Of a DNA stretch of 64,000 nt, positions 11,001 through 17,419 are shown piece by piece. Position 1 is the first letter of the stretch. Every line of letters starts with the position of its first letter. Under the pieces are notes generated by a model that did no database searches, had not been told where the DNA came from, and saw only the letters and a program-made list of their open reading frames with translations. This DNA is from Anaerolineales bacterium. Lineage in GTDB: Bacteria; Chloroflexota; Anaerolineae; Anaerolineales; Villigracilaceae. The position numbers were made by a program, and so were the translations under genes. Location of the stretch: NCBI GenBank assembly GCA_030583925.1, contig CP129482.1, positions 1,612,001 through 1,676,000 of the forward strand. The letters run 5' to 3'.

Positions 11001-12443
11001 GTCTCTGCCGAGGGACGCGGGTTCACTTTGAAGATCGGCGAAGGCTTGGCGGGTTGGGTCCTCGAACATCGTGAGCCTGCGTTGATCGCCGACCTGTTAG
11101 TGGACTCGCGCTGGGTGAAAACAGCCTCCACGTCCCGCGAGCACCGCAGCGCTATCGCTATGCCGCTTCTGGTAGCGGAGGATGTCATCGGCGTCTTGAT
11201 GGTGTTCCATCGCAAGCCCGGTTTCTTCAGCCCCGAGCTGTTGAATCTCGTCAAAGCGATTGCCGGTCAAGTCGCGGTATCTATCAACAACGCGCATCTG
11301 TACGAATTGATCCGCGATCAAGCGGAACGACTCGGCAGTATGCTCCGCCGCGAACAGGAGGATGCGAGCCGCTCGCAAGCCATCCTCGAAGCGGTGGCAG
11401 ACGGCGTGCTGGTGACCGGCACGAACAACCGCATCACGTTCTTGAACCGTTCTGCGGAACAGATTCTTCGGCTGGAATCGGGCAAAGTGATCGGGCAGAC
11501 CCTCGATGTGTTCGGCGGGCTGTTCGGGAAATCCGCCGGACCATGGATGCAGACTATCAACACGTGGTCTGAGTCGCCGTCGTCACATCAACAAGGCGAC
11601 ACTTTTGCCGAGCAACTCACGTTGGAGAATGGACTGATCGTTCTCGTACACCTCGCGCCGGTGATCTTGCAAAACGATTTCCTCGGCACGGTTTCCATCT
11701 TCCGCGACATTACGCACGAAGTGGAAGTGGATCGCCTCAAGTCCGAGTTTGTCGCGACGGTGAGCCACGAACTTCGTACGCCGATGACCTCCATTCGCGG
11801 CTATGTGGATGTATTGCTCATGGGCGCGGCGGGCGCGATGAACGAGAATCAGGCGCACTTCCTCAAGATCGTCAAAGGCAACACGGAACGTCTGAATATC
11901 CTCGTCAACGATCTGTTGGATATTTCCCGCCTTGAATCGGGACGCGTCACACTTTCGCCGCAAGCGCTCGATATGCGCGAAGTGGCTGAAGACGTTATTG
12001 CCGACGTGCTTCGCCGTTCGCAGGAGGAAAATAAGCCTGTGGCGCTCTCGCTCGATGCGCCGAAGAAACTTCCACTGGTGTTCGGCGACGCGGAACGCGT
12101 CCGTCAGATTCTGAGCAACCTTGTGGATAACGCCTATAACTACACTCCGGAAAATGGAACGATCACGGTGCAACTCCAATCCTTGAACGGTGGACACGAA
12201 GTGCAAGTGGACGTGAAAGATAACGGCGTGGGCATCGCGTTGGGCGATCAGGCGCGTGTGTTCGAGCGTTTCTATCGTGGCGAGCATCCGTTGGTGTTAG
12301 CGACTCCGGGAACCGGTTTGGGCTTGTCTATCGTCAAAGAACTTGTAGAAATGCACAAAGGCCGCATCTGGGTGCAGAGTCCAGGCGCGCCCGGCGAAGG
12401 CAGCGTTTTTTCGTTTACCCTGCCAGTATATAAGGCTCAATGA
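5016..12443 (+). CDS. Giant multi-GAF sensor histidine kinase
   Basis: A 2475-residue kinase. One N-terminal membrane helix (about 6-24) is followed by a PAS-like segment, then eleven successive GAF-type modules ending in variants of NQAA-x-A-x-x-N-x-x-L, at about residues 150-318, 325-495, 496-656, 670-825, 834-1015, 1028-1230, 1234-1408, 1412-1572, 1575-1740, 1745-1905 and 1932-2098. A coiled coil (ELEQRVVERTAQL) links the last two. A PAS domain (about 2118-2240), HisKA with SHELRTP (His2251) and HATPase with DNGVGI and GTGLGLS follow. The catalytic residues are intact. The frame is open further upstream, but the ATG at 5016, after GGATAAAG, begins exactly before the membrane helix. No receiver domain is fused; separate regulators flank the gene. 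The input signals are unknown. Confidence 0.93.
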   Translation: MFAGLDVSIWLISIALILLAIVLASVWLRRLPDSAPAAVQVSSSQNFSTISNTNEAVITVQPGGRVDYINDLARDWFGLREGEDPELERLIRKARPAEDFLNLCAAQGQKRLSVGGKLIEATSYHVPGPYPLMLLTMRGVDLYASKDQITADSSSVLKVLSDFGRGVTESLELEDTLYSILLNVSHLVPADLLEIKVWDAAHQNLTPYMLDSSGSSKVSRAAFSQFGGLTDLLTSRRKPLLLPDTRAANIHAIPSNNELSVHSYIGIPLVPQDEFVGTLEIGYLTPNALGEADLELLQLVSSQAASSIHNALLYASEKSRSAELSGLVNLAQAVGAAQDYASLISRLIASIAPLFSVDILGFLLYDSAKRTLEGQVPFQGLPRHIVEIYRTVIQADSPAEKILLERKTLSTRNAADDRAWSDLGLQTIAQAASLRESVLAPMIAGDQLVGYVQVSNHRDATVEFSERELRLLETVANQAAGLIQNSFIVERTRQRALRADGLRRIATLSSSTATLDETIGHSVNELARLLKCDLAALFRMDEKDGALHLHEPSVFGVSADPAGSLARLHMDAPYRTTVAGSGNFLFTGRLSLERNISPAYLPLFSNLQMESLIVAPLALRDKSYGELILGSRKAAFFGNYDLEVALSAAGLIADAIESDSRSVQTDESLRRRVEQLTSIARVSRELNTTGDLKALLELVREESLRVTRAECGTILLFDENDAAFPPHVSLSIGCPLPGAFPLIERRVIETGSAEMVADYTENGKAPIHEGVVSALIVPIVNQGKTLGLMHLHATQPGVFDRPSFEIAQTLAAQAAVAIGNVKKFQSQRESAEILRRRADTLSRLTEVTSELNFEQSLEQLLRSILIGIRDATPFQVILASIYEEGAGLLRRVTGIGFASETLNDLMARKQPFLSLQQMLKPQFRISHSYFIPADQAPIIPSDVHLVTLDSYSSTEPTSNAWDPDDLLILPLEDDAGKPLGIISVDSPSNGLRPDRATIETLEIFAAQASLAIATHLRFTELRSKADTLASGLERQQKFISLTQKDLPVLLRKDLDQTIAIHNLDQRGQRVRAGLAITESVSRQLDSSSALQALGRETLTQFGMSVAMIAELGNEGPRLVNVIGKEPRGANAEALFGQRNPLRACLQTGETILIPNLDANLEWRETPLLTALRAKSLICLPIKIDKRTVAAMLAVSPEPMSSFTDEDRQVYNQIARQTSVILQNISLLNETRKRLQEVNLLLDFSRQLRGLDADRIVRSLLDSACRALPAAHAGIVLVWDEPTNQLYPHAVSGYADSDTMKRISYHPGDSLPGLVFEQKKPMRVDEVQFTRDYTFSTESQLLYRQATGGRLPVSSLLLPIQTGDQNVGVLVLDNFNTPAAFTPEDEALLLSLSQQVGLSLQNVRLVRTTQERAYQLEALTDAASTLTSSLQRNELIASLLDQLEPVIPYDTAALWLRERDRLTVAAARGFPDTERRLGLTIAASDSALFNEMIRTGQGILVGDIRQDPRFPVLEAPRLSWMGMPLISQNEVVGVLALEKWQAHFYTREHMQVGKTFSSQAAVALENARLYEESIGRATELDERSNRLALLNRFSSALGGLLDEGRIFQLTAQELIDALIAPRVSVVTFERNHPVWKYDLPRAKAKLPQRLPDAPIFRRLKESLGVFTTDSADDEPDLATLGAFLGAETKSLLILPLVSGANLHALIFVYQGESIRFSVTEIELARTLTNQASIALENARLYQSSLLTAERFSLLNQASYEVGANLDPEQIYMAVHKAAQRLMPVESFVISLLDSETNEIEGVYLMDGNVRTPGTRISRDKGLSGYIISKGEPLMIHDRARAEALGVIRFGKPDTPFSILAVPMTLSGKTIGMLSAQSYQPNVYTEEDLQILGTLANQAAVAVQNGRLFKETQRLAQELEQRVVERTAQLLREQQNTETLLRILTEVSSSLDLDRALNRTLALLNDAVGAEQGTIMLLNAEDNLLHYRAGYGYLSDRVSAEGRGFTLKIGEGLAGWVLEHREPALIADLLVDSRWVKTASTSREHRSAIAMPLLVAEDVIGVLMVFHRKPGFFSPELLNLVKAIAGQVAVSINNAHLYELIRDQAERLGSMLRREQEDASRSQAILEAVADGVLVTGTNNRITFLNRSAEQILRLESGKVIGQTLDVFGGLFGKSAGPWMQTINTWSESPSSHQQGDTFAEQLTLENGLIVLVHLAPVILQNDFLGTVSIFRDITHEVEVDRLKSEFVATVSHELRTPMTSIRGYVDVLLMGAAGAMNENQAHFLKIVKGNTERLNILVNDLLDISRLESGRVTLSPQALDMREVAEDVIADVLRRSQEENKPVALSLDAPKKLPLVFGDAERVRQILSNLVDNAYNYTPENGTITVQLQSLNGGHEVQVDVKDNGVGIALGDQARVFERFYRGEHPLVLATPGTGLGLSIVKELVEMHKGRIWVQSPGAPGEGSVFSFTLPVYKAQ

Positions 12444-12450
12444 GGCATGA

Positions 12451-12825
12451 ATGGCAAAGATTTTGATAGCAGAAGATGAACGGGATATACGCGATCTGGT
12501 GGCTTTTACCCTGCGTTTTGCCGGGCATGAGGTCTTCCCTGCCTCCAATGGGGAGGAGGCGGTGGAACTCGCGCCGAAGGTCAACCCAGACCTGATCCTA
12601 ATGGACGTGCGAATGCCGCGTATGACCGGCTACGAAGCCTGCAAAGCCATGAAGGCTAACCCTCAATTGAAAGATATTCCCGTTGTGTTCCTCTCCGCCA
12701 AGGGACAGGAGAGCGAGATCCAGCAGGGAATGGATGTCGGCGCGGAGGAATACTTGCTGAAACCCTTTGCCCCGGATCTGTTAACGGTACGAGTGAAAGC
12801 CATTCTCGCGAAATTCGGAAAATAA
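12451..12825 (+). CDS. CheY-like single-domain response regulator
   Basis: A 124-residue stand-alone receiver domain. The acidic pocket is EDE (8-10), the phospho-acceptor is Asp52 in LMDVRMP, the switch Ser82 is in FLSAKG, and Lys104 is in KPF. No output domain is present, so it must act by protein-protein interaction or as a phosphate shuttle. A GAGG ribosome-binding site precedes the ATG. It starts seven bases after the giant kinase gene and its stop is one base from the next start, so translation is probably coupled. It is the natural partner of the kinase, with the REC-GGDEF-like protein upstream as second receiver. Confidence 0.92.
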   Translation: MAKILIAEDERDIRDLVAFTLRFAGHEVFPASNGEEAVELAPKVNPDLILMDVRMPRMTGYEACKAMKANPQLKDIPVVFLSAKGQESEIQQGMDVGAEEYLLKPFAPDLLTVRVKAILAKFGK

Positions 12826-12826
12826 A

Positions 12827-13609
12827 TTGAGCGCGATCATCCTCGACGGTTCCATCGTACATTACGAAGTGCTCGGGCGCGGACGCCCGGTCATCTTTCT
12901 GCACGGATGGGTGGGCTCATGGAAGTATTGGATCTCTTCCATGCAAGTCGCTTCCACCTCCTACCGCGCGTACGCGCTGGACCTCTGGGGATTCGGCGAT
13001 ACCGCCCATGTCGCCGCAAACTACTCGCTCGAACAGCAAGCGTCCCTCATCGACCGGTTCCTCGTTGAAATGGGAATCGGAAAAGTCGCCTTTGTCGGTC
13101 ACGGCATGGGCGCGCTCGTGAGCATGACCTTTGCCATTCACTTCTCGCACAGTGTAGATCGCGTCATGGCGGTCAGTTGCCCATTGAACTACGACGCGAT
13201 CAATACGCGTTTGCAGACCTCGCCCGCTTCAGATCTTGTGGATTGGCTGGCGAATCGCACTCCCGAAGCGACTGCCGCTCTTTCAGACGCTTCAAAAGCC
13301 GACCTTGCGGCTGTTACCAAATCCATGGAAGGATTCCGCGCCGACAATTTTTTCGGCGGCTTCCGCGCCCTCAACATTCCCACCCTCCTCGTCTATGGCG
13401 AACGTGAACCGGCGTTCATCCTGCCCACCGAAGCCGAATCGAACTCCACCATGATTCAACAGATCGTGCTGGAAGAATCGGGTCACTTCCCCATGCTCGA
13501 CGACGCGGCAAAATTCAACCGCCTGCTCACAGACTTCCTCGCGCTTGAATCGGGCGCCAGTCCCAGCGAATTGGAAATGAAAGAAGAGTGGAAACGTCGC
13601 GTTCGCTGA
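12827..13609 (+). CDS. Alpha/beta-hydrolase pseudoenzyme (nucleophile Ser replaced by Gly)
   Basis: A 260-residue paralogue of the hydrolase at 133-987, with the same N-terminal layout (VHYEV near residue 11, LHGW at 25-28). The nucleophile elbow reads GHGMGA, so the catalytic serine position is Gly93. The acid loop reads YGERE (Glu192/Glu194 in place of Asp), while His220 in SGHFPM is kept. A normal serine hydrolase mechanism is therefore not available. The fold looks intact and the frame is clean over its whole length, which argues for selection on a non-catalytic function such as ligand binding or regulation of its active partner. The start is TTG one base after the preceding stop. It is the last gene of the operon; no strong terminator follows directly. 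Confidence 0.88.
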   Translation: MSAIILDGSIVHYEVLGRGRPVIFLHGWVGSWKYWISSMQVASTSYRAYALDLWGFGDTAHVAANYSLEQQASLIDRFLVEMGIGKVAFVGHGMGALVSMTFAIHFSHSVDRVMAVSCPLNYDAINTRLQTSPASDLVDWLANRTPEATAALSDASKADLAAVTKSMEGFRADNFFGGFRALNIPTLLVYGEREPAFILPTEAESNSTMIQQIVLEESGHFPMLDDAAKFNRLLTDFLALESGASPSELEMKEEWKRRVR

Positions 13610-13611
13610 TA

Positions 13612-13655
13612 TGTTGTTGCGAGGAGCCCGAAGGGTGACGAAGCAATCTCCTCAA
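13612..13655. repeat. Dispersed GCGAGGAG...CAATCTCCTC repeat
   Basis: A short imperfect inverted repeat with outer words GCGAGGAG and CAATCTCCTC and a central CCGAAGGG/GACGAAG part. Related copies lie at 42954-42996 and 46990-47028. It sits between the end of the kinase operon and the thiamine promoter and may act as a weak structured element in RNA. The function is not known. Confidence 0.7.
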
Positions 13656-13663
13656 AAACTTGG

Positions 13664-13692
13664 TTGACATTCAGAAACAAACATATTACGAT
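13664..13692 (+). promoter_or_regulatory. Probable sigma70-type promoter of the thiamine operon
   Basis: TTGACA at 13664-13669, 17 bases, then TACGAT at 13687-13692. A transcript starting near 13699 would begin just before the TPP riboswitch, as expected for riboswitch-controlled leaders. Confidence 0.75.
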
Positions 13693-13705
13693 AGCGTTCA
13701 CAATT

Positions 13706-13797
13706 GAACGGGGTGTCCCACGCTGCGGGACTGAGAGGAGCGAGCCGCGCTCAACCCGAATTACCTGATCCAGATCATGCTGGCGGAGGGAACATAG
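13706..13797 (+). ncRNA. TPP riboswitch (THI element)
   Basis: The conserved THI-box order is visible: GGGGTGTCC, a variable stem, CTGAGAGG, a second variable stem, then ACCTGATCCAGATCATGC and GGCGGAGGGAA. These are the thiamine pyrophosphate aptamer core elements. It lies between a good promoter and an intrinsic terminator and upstream of thiN and a thiamine ABC transporter, so control by transcription termination when TPP is abundant is the likely mode. Confidence 0.95.
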
Positions 13798-13809
13798 ATT
13801 TGTTACTTC

Positions 13810-13840
13810 AACATCCTCCGTCATTGGAGGATGTTTTTTT
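13810..13840 (+). terminator. Intrinsic terminator of the TPP riboswitch
   Basis: A hairpin with arms AACATCCTCC and GGAGGATGTT around a six-base loop, followed by a run of T. It is placed 13 bases after the aptamer and is the probable expression platform. A competing antiterminator pairing was not worked out. Confidence 0.9.
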
Positions 13841-13920
13841 ACCCCCTCCGCCCTTCGGGCACCTCCCCCAAATTCCGACTGAAGTTCGTCGGAATTTGGG
13901 GGAGGGCGGGTGGGGGTTAA
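13841..13920. repeat. MITE-like palindromic element, copy A
   Basis: A perfect 18-base inverted repeat, 13862-13879 and 13888-13905, built on CCTCCCCCAAATTCC, with flanking ACCCCCTCCGCCC on the left (including a small GCCC-TTC-GGGC hairpin) and GGGCGGGTGGGGGT on the right. A second copy in opposite orientation is at 35861-35963. It occupies nearly the whole spacer between the riboswitch terminator and thiN. Confidence 0.8.
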
Positions 13921-13931
13921 GAACCACAACC

Positions 13932-14582
13932 ATGCACCGCATCATCATCTTCGCCAACGGCGACCTACCCGACCTCGAAAAAGCCCGCGCCCTCCTGCGC
14001 CCCGACGACTTCATCCTCTGCGCGGACGGTGGAACGCGTCACGCGCTCGCGCTTGGCGTCAAACCGAATCTCATCCTCGGCGACATGGACTCCGTTGGAA
14101 AAGAAATGCTGAAAAAACTTCAAGACGACGGCGTCGAAATCGAACTCTTCCCCCGCGACAAAGACGAGACCGATCTCGAACTTGCGCTCAACAAAGCCCT
14201 CGAATTAAATCCCGATGAAATCATCATCGCCGCCGCCCTCGGCGGTCGCACCGACCAAACCCTCGCCAACATCGCACTGATAAGTAATACGCAATACGCA
14301 ATACGCAATATCCGCCTCGACGATGGGGTGGAAGAAATCTTCCTATGCCGCGCCCAGGCTGAAGTCCGCGGGCGAAGCGGCGATCTCGTCTCGTTGATTC
14401 CCTGGGGGGAGCCTGTCCACGGAGTCCAAACTGAAAATCTCAAGTGGCGTCTCAACGGCGAAACGCTTTATCCCGATAAATCCCGCGGCATCAGCAACGA
14501 AATGACAAACAACATAGCTTCCATCAAAATCAAATCGGGGTTGCTTCTCATCATCCACACCCGCCAATCTCCAATTCTCTAA
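13932..14582 (+). CDS. thiN: Thiamine pyrophosphokinase
   Basis: A 216-residue protein matching thiamine diphosphokinase, which makes TPP from thiamine and ATP. Diagnostic segments are FANGDLP, CADGGTRHAL, LILGDMDS and the acidic FPRDKDETDLE, which line the ATP and thiamine site, and LGGRTDQTLANI. The ATG at 13932 starts the conserved beta strand (HRIIIFANG); upstream codons in the same frame are riboswitch and repeat DNA. A run of AATACGC repeats at 14285-14310 is translated in frame inside the protein, and the last codons overlap a CCAATTCTC-type repeat. It is the first gene under the TPP riboswitch and precedes the thiamine transporter, a coherent salvage unit. Confidence 0.93.
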   Translation: MHRIIIFANGDLPDLEKARALLRPDDFILCADGGTRHALALGVKPNLILGDMDSVGKEMLKKLQDDGVEIELFPRDKDETDLELALNKALELNPDEIIIAAALGGRTDQTLANIALISNTQYAIRNIRLDDGVEEIFLCRAQAEVRGRSGDLVSLIPWGEPVHGVQTENLKWRLNGETLYPDKSRGISNEMTNNIASIKIKSGLLLIIHTRQSPIL

Positions 14583-14610
14583 TCCTCCAATTCTCCTCTC
14601 AGTAGCCAAC

Positions 14611-15642
14611 ATGAAACCCACCCTCCTCCTCCTTTCCTCTTTCCTCTTTCTTCTCTCCTCTTGCTCGCCTCAATCCCCCGCCACGCTCACCATCATGACC
14701 CACGATTCATTCTCCGTGAGCGAAGAAGTTGTCAAATCGTTTGAAACCGCCAACAGCGTGACGTTCGTATTCCTCCCCAGTGGCGACGCGGGCTCGATGC
14801 TCAACAAAGCCATCCTTACCAAAGACGCGCCGCTCGCCGACGTGATGTTCGGCGTGGACAACACGTTTCTTTCCCGCGCCCTCGAAGCGGATATTTTCGA
14901 ATCGTACGTCTCGCTTGAATTGCAAAACATCCCCGACGAGTTCAAACTCGATCCGTCTAACCGCGCCACGCCCGTTGATTACGGCGACGTGTGCATCAAC
15001 TACGATAAGAAATATTTTGCAGAAAATAATCTCGCTGTTCCGCAAAACCTCGATGATTTGACAAAGCCCGAATACGACGGCTTGTTGGTCGTCGAAAATC
15101 CCGCCACTTCGTCTACGGGACTCGCTTTCCTGCTCGCTACCGTCGCGTATTACGGCGATTCGTTTACCGAATATTGGCAAGCCCTCAAAGCGAACGGCGT
15201 CGTCGTGGTGGATAGTTGGGATACCGCCTATTACACCAACTTCAGCGCCTCGTCGGGACGCGGACCTCAACCGATGGTTGTCTCGTATGCGAGTTCACCC
15301 GCCGCGGAAGTCGTCTACGCCGAAACTCCATTGGATGACGCGCCCACCGCTTCGATCCTCGGACCCGACGCCTGCTTCCGCCAAGTCGAATTCGTCGGCA
15401 TCCTCAAAGGGACTCAAAACCGCGCCCTCGCTGAAAAGTTCGTTGACTTTATGTTGAGCAAACAATTTCAAGAAGACATGCCGCTTCAAATGTTCGTCTA
15501 TCCTGTGACTCCAAACGCGGCTCTGCCCGATGTGTTCGTCAAATATGCTCAAACCCCATCTCAATCCGCAACCCTTTCGCCCGCCGACATCGCCGCCAAC
15601 CGCGACGCGTGGATTCAAGCGTGGTCTGCGGTGATGAAGTAG
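14611..15642 (+). CDS. thiB: Thiamine ABC transporter, substrate-binding lipoprotein
   Basis: A 343-residue extracytoplasmic solute-binding protein. The N-terminal hydrophobic signal ends in the lipobox LLSSC, so it is probably a lipoprotein anchored by Cys18. The mature part starts LTIMTHDSFSVSEEV, typical of ThiB, and includes the conserved YGDVCINYD and SWDTAYYTNFS segments of the thiamine-binding family. It lies 28 bases after thiN and upstream of the permease and ATPase genes. Substrate assignment rests on the family resemblance and on the TPP riboswitch that controls the operon. Confidence 0.92.
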   Translation: MKPTLLLLSSFLFLLSSCSPQSPATLTIMTHDSFSVSEEVVKSFETANSVTFVFLPSGDAGSMLNKAILTKDAPLADVMFGVDNTFLSRALEADIFESYVSLELQNIPDEFKLDPSNRATPVDYGDVCINYDKKYFAENNLAVPQNLDDLTKPEYDGLLVVENPATSSTGLAFLLATVAYYGDSFTEYWQALKANGVVVVDSWDTAYYTNFSASSGRGPQPMVVSYASSPAAEVVYAETPLDDAPTASILGPDACFRQVEFVGILKGTQNRALAEKFVDFMLSKQFQEDMPLQMFVYPVTPNAALPDVFVKYAQTPSQSATLSPADIAANRDAWIQAWSAVMK

Positions 15643-15715
15643 TTTTAACCCAACTCGGTGGTTGAGTAGGGGTGAGCGCTCGTTGCGAAGCCCGTATCGA
15701 AACCACCTCTAACCT

Positions 15716-17419
15716 ATGAAGACCTTTCTAAGCCCCAGAGATTCATACACAAAGAGAAAAATTTCTTTCTCTGTGCTCTCTGCGTCTCTGTGGCAAAGGA
15801 TTTTGCTTTGGACTCTTCCCCTCGCCTTCCTTGCCATCTTTTTCTTCTTCCCTCTTTCCAAAATCTTCTCGCTTACATTCTCCCCCTCAACCCTCACGCC
15901 CGAAAACCTACAAATTACCAATTACCACTTACGATTTACTTTTCTCCAAGCCACCCTCTCCACCCTCCTCACCCTTGCCCTCGGACTCCCCTCCGCCGTC
16001 CTCTTTGCCCGCTACGACTTTCGCGGCAAATCCCTCCTCCGCGCCCTCACTGCTGTTCCCTTTTTACTCCCAACCGTCGTAGTCGCCGCCGCCTTCAACT
16101 CCCTCCTTGGTCAACGCAGTCCACTTTCCACTTTCCTCTTTCCTCTTTCTTCTTTCCTCCCTCCTTCACCCTTCACCCTTATTTTAGCCGCTCACGTCTT
16201 CTACAACACCACCATCGTCATCCGCATCGTCGGCGCGGCGCTCTCCAACCTCGACCCCAAACTCGAACATGTGGCTCGCTCCCTCGGCGCGGACTCCTTC
16301 CGCGTCTGGACGAAAGTCACCTTGCCTCTGCTGCGTCCATCCATTCTCGCCGCGTCGATTCTCGTCTTCCTCTTCGACTTCACCTCCTTCGGCGTGATTC
16401 TCCTTCTCGGCGGATCACAATTCGCCACCCTCGAAGTGGAAATCTACATCCAAGCCGTCAAACAACTCAACCTGCCCCTCGCCGCCCTCCTCGCCATCAT
16501 TCAACTCGCCTGTACGCTCGCCTTCTCCATCCTTTACTCGAAATACGCAATACGCAATACGCAGTACTTTCCTCACTCGCGCCCTCCTCTCAAACCTCAA
16601 ACCCTCAAACAAAAACTCTTCGTCACATCCCTCTGCTTTCTGCTTTCCGCTTTTTTCCTTCTTCCTCTCTCCTCTCTCCCCATCCGTTCCCTGACCCGCC
16701 TCGAAGCCGACCGCGGTCAGCGCGGCGAAATCCAATATGGATTCACCACCGACTACTACAAAGAACTTTTCATCAATCGTCGCGGCTCGGTATTTTATGT
16801 TCCTCCATTCCAAGCAATTCTAAATTCAATCACATATGCCTCGGCAACTGTAATTCTCTCGATCCTCATCGGCTTTCCCGCAGCCGTCGCCCTCTCCAAA
16901 CCAACCACCCTCGACAAACTCCTCGACCCGCTCATCATGCTTCCGCTCGGCTCCTCTGCAGTCATGCTCGGGTTAGGATTCCTCCTCACGTTCGGCAAAT
17001 GGCTCACCTTGCCGTTGATGGTTCCAGTCGCACACACACTCGTTGCGTTGCCGTTTGTCATCCGCGCGTTGCAACCTGCCATTGCATCCATCCCTCAACG
17101 ATTGCGCCAAGCCGCGTCAACCTTAGGCGCGTCGCCTTTCGAAGTCTGGAAAAATATTGACCTCCCCATCCTCCGCCGCGCGACTCTTGCCGCCGCGACC
17201 TTCGCCTTCACCATCTCGCTCGGCGAATTTGGCGCGACCCTCCTCATCACCCGCCCCGATTACCCGACCATCCCTGTCGCTATCGAACGCTTCCTCTCGC
17301 AACCAGGCGGTCTCAATTACGGTCAAGCGATGGCGATGTCAACCATCCTGATGCTCCTCACAATTGCCAGCATCCTGCTCGTCGAAAAATTCCGCCTCCC
17401 CAATTCACGAGAATTCTGA
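15716..17419 (+). CDS. thiP: Thiamine ABC transporter, fused permease
   Basis: A 567-residue membrane protein with two permease halves of about six helices each, as in ThiP. Each half contains an EAA-type loop: HVARSLGADSFRVWTKVTLP in the first, and LRQAASTLGASPFEVWKNIDLP in the second. The first 25 or so codons from the ATG at 15716 coincide with a TCTCTGTG repeat also found at 21815-21892, so the native start may be a downstream TTG. Further repeat-like inserts are translated in frame at 15911-15939, 16121-16175, 16541-16566 and 16631-16681, all in hydrophilic or low-complexity parts between helices. The stop overlaps the thiQ start by one base. Confidence 0.88.
   Translation: MKTFLSPRDSYTKRKISFSVLSASLWQRILLWTLPLAFLAIFFFFPLSKIFSLTFSPSTLTPENLQITNYHLRFTFLQATLSTLLTLALGLPSAVLFARYDFRGKSLLRALTAVPFLLPTVVVAAAFNSLLGQRSPLSTFLFPLSSFLPPSPFTLILAAHVFYNTTIVIRIVGAALSNLDPKLEHVARSLGADSFRVWTKVTLPLLRPSILAASILVFLFDFTSFGVILLLGGSQFATLEVEIYIQAVKQLNLPLAALLAIIQLACTLAFSILYSKYAIRNTQYFPHSRPPLKPQTLKQKLFVTSLCFLLSAFFLLPLSSLPIRSLTRLEADRGQRGEIQYGFTTDYYKELFINRRGSVFYVPPFQAILNSITYASATVILSILIGFPAAVALSKPTTLDKLLDPLIMLPLGSSAVMLGLGFLLTFGKWLTLPLMVPVAHTLVALPFVIRALQPAIASIPQRLRQAASTLGASPFEVWKNIDLPILRRATLAAATFAFTISLGEFGATLLITRPDYPTIPVAIERFLSQPGGLNYGQAMAMSTILMLLTIASILLVEKFRLPNSREF

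Noticed and set aside
5157..12287. Long antisense frames opposite the giant kinase gene
   Set aside because: They have no recognisable domains and mirror the codon bias of a GC-rich coding strand; shadows of the real gene.
1..13609. Alkane biosynthesis (AAR plus ADO) cluster
   Set aside because: No ferritin-like aldehyde-deformylating oxygenase is present; only the reductase homologue is seen.
13700..13931. Extending thiN upstream in frame to about 13704
   Set aside because: Those codons are the TPP aptamer, its terminator and a palindromic repeat; the conserved protein starts at 13932.
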